This document shows, piece after piece, positions 8,401-10,618 of a DNA stretch of 10,618 nt. Made by a program: the position numbers and the translations under genes. The notes under the pieces are model-generated. The model ran no database searches and had not been told where the DNA came from. It saw nothing but the letters and a program-made list of their open reading frames with translations. The stretch lies in NCBI GenBank assembly GCA_964600785.1, contig CAZRKH010000123.1, forward strand, positions 1 through 10,618. Direction: 5' to 3'. How positions within the stretch are numbered: position 1 is the first letter of the stretch; every line of letters starts with the position of its first letter. This stretch comes from M30B53 sp964600785. Lineage in GTDB: Bacteria > Planctomycetota > Planctomycetia > Pirellulales > UBA1268.

Positions 8401-8856
8401 GGCGATGTCTCGGTGCTGCCCACCCCCGCCTTCCTCGAGGGCATCAAGGCCGGCGAGGAACTCGCCTGCGACATCGAGCCGGGCAAAACGCTCCTCGTGC
8501 GGCTGCTCTCGGTGGGCGAGCCGCACACCGACGGCACGCGAACGGTCTTCTTCGAACTCAACGGCCAGCCGCGGAGCGTGAGCGTGGCCGATGCGAGCCT
8601 CGAATCGGCCGCGGCGAGGCGGCCCAAGGCGGCGGTGGGCGACGCCCGCGAAGTGGGGGCACCGATGCCCGGCCTGGTGGTCACCGTGGCGGCCAAGGCC
8701 GGCGAGAAGGTCGAGGCCGGTCAGAAGCTGCTGAGCCTCGAGGCGATGAAGATGGAGACCACGATCCTCGCCGAGCACGACGGCACGATCGCCGAGGTGC
8801 TCGTGGCCCCGGGCACGCCCGTCGAGGCGGGCGAACTGCTGCTGCGGTATGAATAG
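5413..8856 (+). CDS. pyc: Pyruvate carboxylase, single-chain
   Basis: This biotin enzyme carboxylates pyruvate to oxaloacetate with ATP and bicarbonate, refilling the TCA cycle and feeding gluconeogenesis. The 1147-residue length matches the full single-chain form. Biotin carboxylase (about 1-455) starts KLLVANRSEIAIRVFR and has the glycine-rich ATP loop GGGGRGMR (165-172) and EVNPRIQVEHTVTE (292-305). The carboxyltransferase (about 533-810) has DTTMRDAHQSLLATR (539-553), the carboxylated Lys713 in IKDMAGL and the metal site HTHD (742-745). The allosteric/tetramerisation region keeps Arg422, Arg424 and Arg467, which by a constant offset match the acetyl-CoA-contacting arginines 427, 429 and 472 of the Rhizobium etli enzyme, so acetyl-CoA activation is likely. 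The C-terminal carrier domain has EAMKMET with biotinyl-Lys1113. Carboxyltransferase and carrier sequence exclude a lone biotin carboxylase subunit. The start has GGAGG (5400-5404) eight bases upstream. It may be cotranscribed with tsaB. Confidence 0.97.
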   Translation: MRPITKLLVANRSEIAIRVFRSAHELGIRTVAIYAHEDRFALHRFKADEAYLVGQPGEPLRSYLDIESVIATAVEHGVDGIHPGYGFLSENPDFARACREAGITFVGPRPELLEMLGDKTAARELAGRAGVPILAGSRRAVTTPAEAEKTARELGFPVILKAAHGGGGRGMRVVHDADSLPGALETARREAKNAFGSDAVFVEKFIQHAKHIEVQLLGDTHGGLVHLFERDCSVQRRHQKVVEVAPAWSLDPSLRGEICEAALAIGRTAGYENAGTVEFLVDADTGKFYFIEVNPRIQVEHTVTEEVTGVDIVRRQIRVAEGYRLADPQIGLGDQAAIRPVGVAIQCRVTTEDPENRFLPDYGRMTAYRSASGMGIRLDAGTAFSGAVVTPYYDSLLVKVTARGLTLAEAAGHIERCLQEFRVRGVKTNIPFLINLVTHPAFLEGRCTTTFIDTTPELFDFPVRRDRATRLLEFLAAVIVNGNPLVKGRPAMVRREAAAVPAFDQVAAPPAGVRTQLLELGPKAFCGSLGRQRRLLITDTTMRDAHQSLLATRMRSYDMLAVADAYAHLAAGLFSLEMWGGATFDTSMRFLKECPWKRLSALRERIPNILFQMLLRASNAVGYTNYPDNVVQAFVKEAAAEGIDLFRVFDPLNWVPNMRVAMDAVIEAGGICEAAVCYTGDVLDPARTKYSLAYYVDLAGELERHGAHMLAIKDMAGLCKPFAAGRLVAALREAVSIPIHFHTHDTSGASLASCLAAAEAGAVAVDAAMAPFAGLTSQPSLNAIVEATRNTPLDTRLDAEALRSLAHYWRATRDHYTAFECGMKSPDADLYLHEMPGGQFTNLLEQAKALGLGDRWEDVCQTYAEVNRLVGDIVKVTPTSKAVGDLALFLVTNGIKASELLADEKELAFPESVVDLLSGRMGQPPGGFPPEVVSRVVRGAELFEGRPGESLPPADFETAAKRCGEILGRTAAAREVVSWLLYPRVFEDFAKHEAAHGDVSVLPTPAFLEGIKAGEELACDIEPGKTLLVRLLSVGEPHTDGTRTVFFELNGQPRSVSVADASLESAAARRPKAAVGDAREVGAPMPGLVVTVAAKAGEKVEAGQKLLSLEAMKMETTILAEHDGTIAEVLVAPGTPVEAGELLLRYE

Positions 8857-8858
8857 CC

Positions 8859-8877
8859 CCGGCGGTCGCCCCGCCGG
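8859..8877 (+). terminator. G+C-rich inverted repeat after pyc, possible terminator
   Basis: A perfect 7-base inverted repeat, CCGGCGG (8859-8865) and CCGCCGG (8871-8877), with a 5-base loop begins two bases after the pyc stop codon. It is placed where a terminator would be, but no T-run follows (ACACACCC), so it is not a classical intrinsic terminator. It may act weakly, help Rho-dependent ending, protect the mRNA 3' end, or be a chance product of G+C-rich sequence. Confidence 0.4.
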
Positions 8878-8919
8878 ACACACCCTCCCACGCTTCCCTA
8901 TCAGCATCAACGACACATC

Positions 8920-9432
8920 ATGTCTCACCTCCCACTGCAACTCCGCGGCTATCTTGCCGCCCACCCGCTGCCCGGTGAAAAAGTGATCTTCCGCACTTCG
9001 TTGCATTGGCTGTTTTTCCTGTGGCCGATCGTGATCATGCTGCTGAGCATTTCGGGCTTTTTCGGGATAGCGATTTTTGCATTCGAAGGAGAACGCAAAG
9101 CTGAAGCGCTCGGGAGCATCGGAGTCTTGGCGATGATGTTCCTGTTCCTTACGGGCCTGATGATCCTGGTGCTTCGGCTGATCCATTACATGACGAGCGA
9201 ATTCGTGATCACGAACCGGAGGCTCGTCATGAAAGAAGGACTGATCAAGCGAACCACGATGGAACTGGTTCCCAGCAAAATCGACTCGATCGCCGTGCAG
9301 CAGTCGATCTTGGGCCGCATGCTCGGCTACGGCTCGATTCGCGTTGCCGTGGCCATGGAGTCTCAGATCTTCCACATGATCGTCCGGCCGATTGAGTTTC
9401 GCAGTCACATCCAGGCCCAGGCGGCGTCTTGA
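8920..9432 (+). CDS. Small membrane protein with bacterial PH domain (bPH2/DUF304 type)
   Basis: This 170-residue protein has two predicted membrane helices (about 29-53 and 64-88) followed by a cytosolic domain (about 91-163) with the pattern of the bacterial PH-like family: SEFVITNRRLVMKEGLIKR, then MELVPSKIDSIAVQQSILGRMLGYGSIRV-like sequence given here in outline (115-142). That family (YdbS/YdbT, DUF304) is membrane-bound and mostly of unknown function, so no role is assigned. The N-terminal LPGEKVIFRTSLHW segment before the first helix is also typical. The ATG at 8920 fits this architecture, though no ribosome binding site is visible. Base composition is much lower in G+C than pyc: bases 9061-9120 hold 31 of 60 G+C against 48 of 60 at 7681-7740. 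It lies 63 bases after pyc and 62 before hsdM. Confidence 0.85.
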   Translation: MSHLPLQLRGYLAAHPLPGEKVIFRTSLHWLFFLWPIVIMLLSISGFFGIAIFAFEGERKAEALGSIGVLAMMFLFLTGLMILVLRLIHYMTSEFVITNRRLVMKEGLIKRTTMELVPSKIDSIAVQQSILGRMLGYGSIRVAVAMESQIFHMIVRPIEFRSHIQAQAAS

Positions 9433-9494
9433 CCACCCCTGCCACGCAGGACTGTCACCAGCCGAGAGTATCGAATCCGCAGGGAACGCAGCCC
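9433..9494. other. Gap between PH-domain gene and hsdM
   Basis: The gap holds a short perfect inverted repeat, CCTGC (9438-9442) and GCAGG (9446-9450), with a 3-base loop and no T-run; it is too short to call a terminator. AGGGAA at 9481-9486 is the likely ribosome binding site for hsdM, eight bases before its ATG. No convincing promoter is seen, so hsdM may be read from upstream or from an unrecognised promoter. Confidence 0.35.
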
Positions 9495-10618
9495 ATGGCG
9501 AAGGCCGCCCGAGCGAAGCGATCGAGCCGCTCGTCAAAGAAGGCGAAAGAAAAACAGTCGGCCGCCAATGTCGGCTTCGAGGCCAAACTCTGGGCCGCCG
9601 CTGACAAACTCCGCAACAACATGGACGCGGCAGAATACAAGCACGTCGTCCTCGGGCTGATCTTCCTCAAATACATCTCCGACTCCTTCGAGGAGATGCA
9701 CGCCAAACTGATCGAGGGCAAAGCCGAGTACGAGGGGGCCGACCCGGAGGATCCGGATGAATACCGGGCCGAGAACGTCTTCTGGGTGCCGAAGTCAGCC
9801 CGCTGGGGAGCCCTCCAGGCCGCCGCCCGGCAGCCGGACATCGGCAAGAAGGTCGACGACGCGATGGTCGCGATCGAGAAGGACAACCCCCGGCTCAAGG
9901 GCGTGTTGCCCAAGGACTTCGCCCGGCCGGGCCTCGACAAGCAGCGGCTCGGTGAACTGATCGACTTGGTCGGCACGATCGGCCTGGGAGACGAGGCCAA
10001 CCGCTCGAAGGACATCCTCGGCCGGGTCTACGAATACTTCCTGACTCAGTTCGCCAGCGCCGAAGGCAAGAACGGCGGGCAGTTTTACACGCCGTCCTGC
10101 GTCGTACGGACGATCGTCGAGATGCTCGCTCCCTATCGAGGCCGCATCTACGACCCGGCCTGCGGCTCTGGCGGCATGTTCGTGCAGAGTGAGAAGTTCG
10201 TCGAGAGCCATGGCGGCAAGATCGGCGACATCTCGATCTACGGCCAGGAGTCGAATCACACGACGCGTCGCCTCGCGGTGATGAACCTCGCCATCCGGGG
10301 CATCGAGGCCGATTTTGGCCCGGAGAACGCCGACACGTTCAAACGCGATCTCCACAAGGATCTCAAAGCCGACTTCGTGATCGCCAATCCGCCGTTCAAC
10401 GACTCGGACTGGGCGCGGGACGATACGGACATCCGCTGGAAGTACGGCGTGCCGCCCAAGGGCAACGCGAACTTCGCCTGGGTGCAGCACTTCATCCACC
10501 ACCTCGCGCCCAACGGCTACGCGGGCTTCGTGCTGGCCAACGGCAGCATGTCGAGCAACCAGTCGGGCGAGGGCGACATCCGGCAGGCGATCATCGAGGC
10601 CGACCTGGTGGACTGCAT
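9495..10618 (+). CDS. hsdM: Type I restriction-modification methyltransferase subunit HsdM (3' end beyond window)
   Basis: HsdM is the N6-adenine DNA methyltransferase subunit of a type I restriction-modification complex. It pairs with HsdS for target recognition and with HsdR for cutting unmodified DNA. The first 374 codons are visible; family members are usually about 480-550 aa. A Lys/Arg/Ser-rich tail (1-21) precedes the HsdM N-terminal helical domain (about 27-165, with KLWAAADKLRNNMDAAEYK and LGLIFLKYISDSF). The Rossmann-like methylase domain follows, with GGQFYTP (194-200), the SAM-binding motif DPACGSGGMF (220-229) and the catalytic NPPF (298-301, the N-6 adenine signature). All key motifs are intact. 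The ATG at 9495 has AGGGAA eight bases upstream; starting at a later Met would cut into the N-terminal domain. hsdS and hsdR would be expected to the right, outside the window. Confidence 0.95.
   Translation, partial: MAKAARAKRSSRSSKKAKEKQSAANVGFEAKLWAAADKLRNNMDAAEYKHVVLGLIFLKYISDSFEEMHAKLIEGKAEYEGADPEDPDEYRAENVFWVPKSARWGALQAAARQPDIGKKVDDAMVAIEKDNPRLKGVLPKDFARPGLDKQRLGELIDLVGTIGLGDEANRSKDILGRVYEYFLTQFASAEGKNGGQFYTPSCVVRTIVEMLAPYRGRIYDPACGSGGMFVQSEKFVESHGGKIGDISIYGQESNHTTRRLAVMNLAIRGIEADFGPENADTFKRDLHKDLKADFVIANPPFNDSDWARDDTDIRWKYGVPPKGNANFAWVQHFIHHLAPNGYAGFVLANGSMSSNQSGEGDIRQAIIEADLVDC

Noticed and set aside
9438..9450. A short hairpin after the PH-domain gene considered as a terminator.
   Set aside because: The stem is only five pairs with a three-base loop and no T-run, which is expected by chance.
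6994..9537. An 847-codon open frame on the minus strand across pyc, the PH-domain gene and the start of hsdM.
   Set aside because: It overlaps three well-supported genes in antisense and its product has the Arg/His/Gly-rich make-up of a shadow frame without any recognisable motif.
9795..10502. A 235-codon minus-strand frame over hsdM.
   Set aside because: It is antisense to intact HsdM motifs, including the SAM-binding and NPPF sites, and has no recognisable domain.
1..10618. Search by eye for CRISPR arrays, tRNA genes, insertion sequence ends and attachment repeats.
   Set aside because: No regularly spaced repeats, cloverleaf-like segment, transposase motif or terminal inverted repeats were seen; gaps between genes are all under 100 bases.

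Overview
The window is G+C-rich bacterial DNA carrying six protein genes and the first part of a seventh. The likely source is a planctomycete, perhaps close to the Pirellulales. This rests on the style of the proteins: a very long YidC that begins MERRYALF, has a long acidic linker and carries a PDZ-like module in its periplasmic domain, plus a divergent MnmE. It is an inference from memory of the families, not a database result.

Left part, minus strand (4493 down to 1): a metallophosphoesterase (GTG start), the membrane protein insertase yidC (TTG start) and mnmE (3' end beyond the left edge) follow each other with gaps of 35 and 14 bases, so they probably form one operon. The yidC-mnmE pairing is the classical one, here with a phosphoesterase upstream rather than rnpA/rpmH.

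Middle part, plus strand (4575-8856): tsaB, needed for the tRNA t6A37 modification, diverges from the phosphoesterase across an 81-base gap. It is followed after 58 bases by a complete single-chain pyruvate carboxylase (pyc, 1147 aa), the anaplerotic enzyme that makes oxaloacetate. The tsaB-pyc gap can fold into a nested hairpin that overlaps the pyc ribosome binding site. A G+C-rich inverted repeat directly after pyc may end transcription.

Right part, plus strand (8920 to the edge): base composition falls clearly. A small two-helix membrane protein with a bacterial PH domain is followed by the start of hsdM, the DNA methyltransferase subunit of a type I restriction-modification system, which runs off the right edge. 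This looks like the border between core genome and an accessory or defence segment.

Two genes, mnmE and tsaB, serve tRNA anticodon-loop modification (positions 34 and 37). The rest are membrane protein insertion, central carbon metabolism and, at the end, DNA modification. No tRNA, rRNA, CRISPR array, insertion sequence or tandem repeat was seen, and no stretch over 300 bases lacks a gene. The most unusual points are the PDZ module inside YidC, the degenerate G3/G4 motifs of MnmE, the hairpin in the pyc leader and the compositional border after pyc. I did not find a clearly new multi-gene system.
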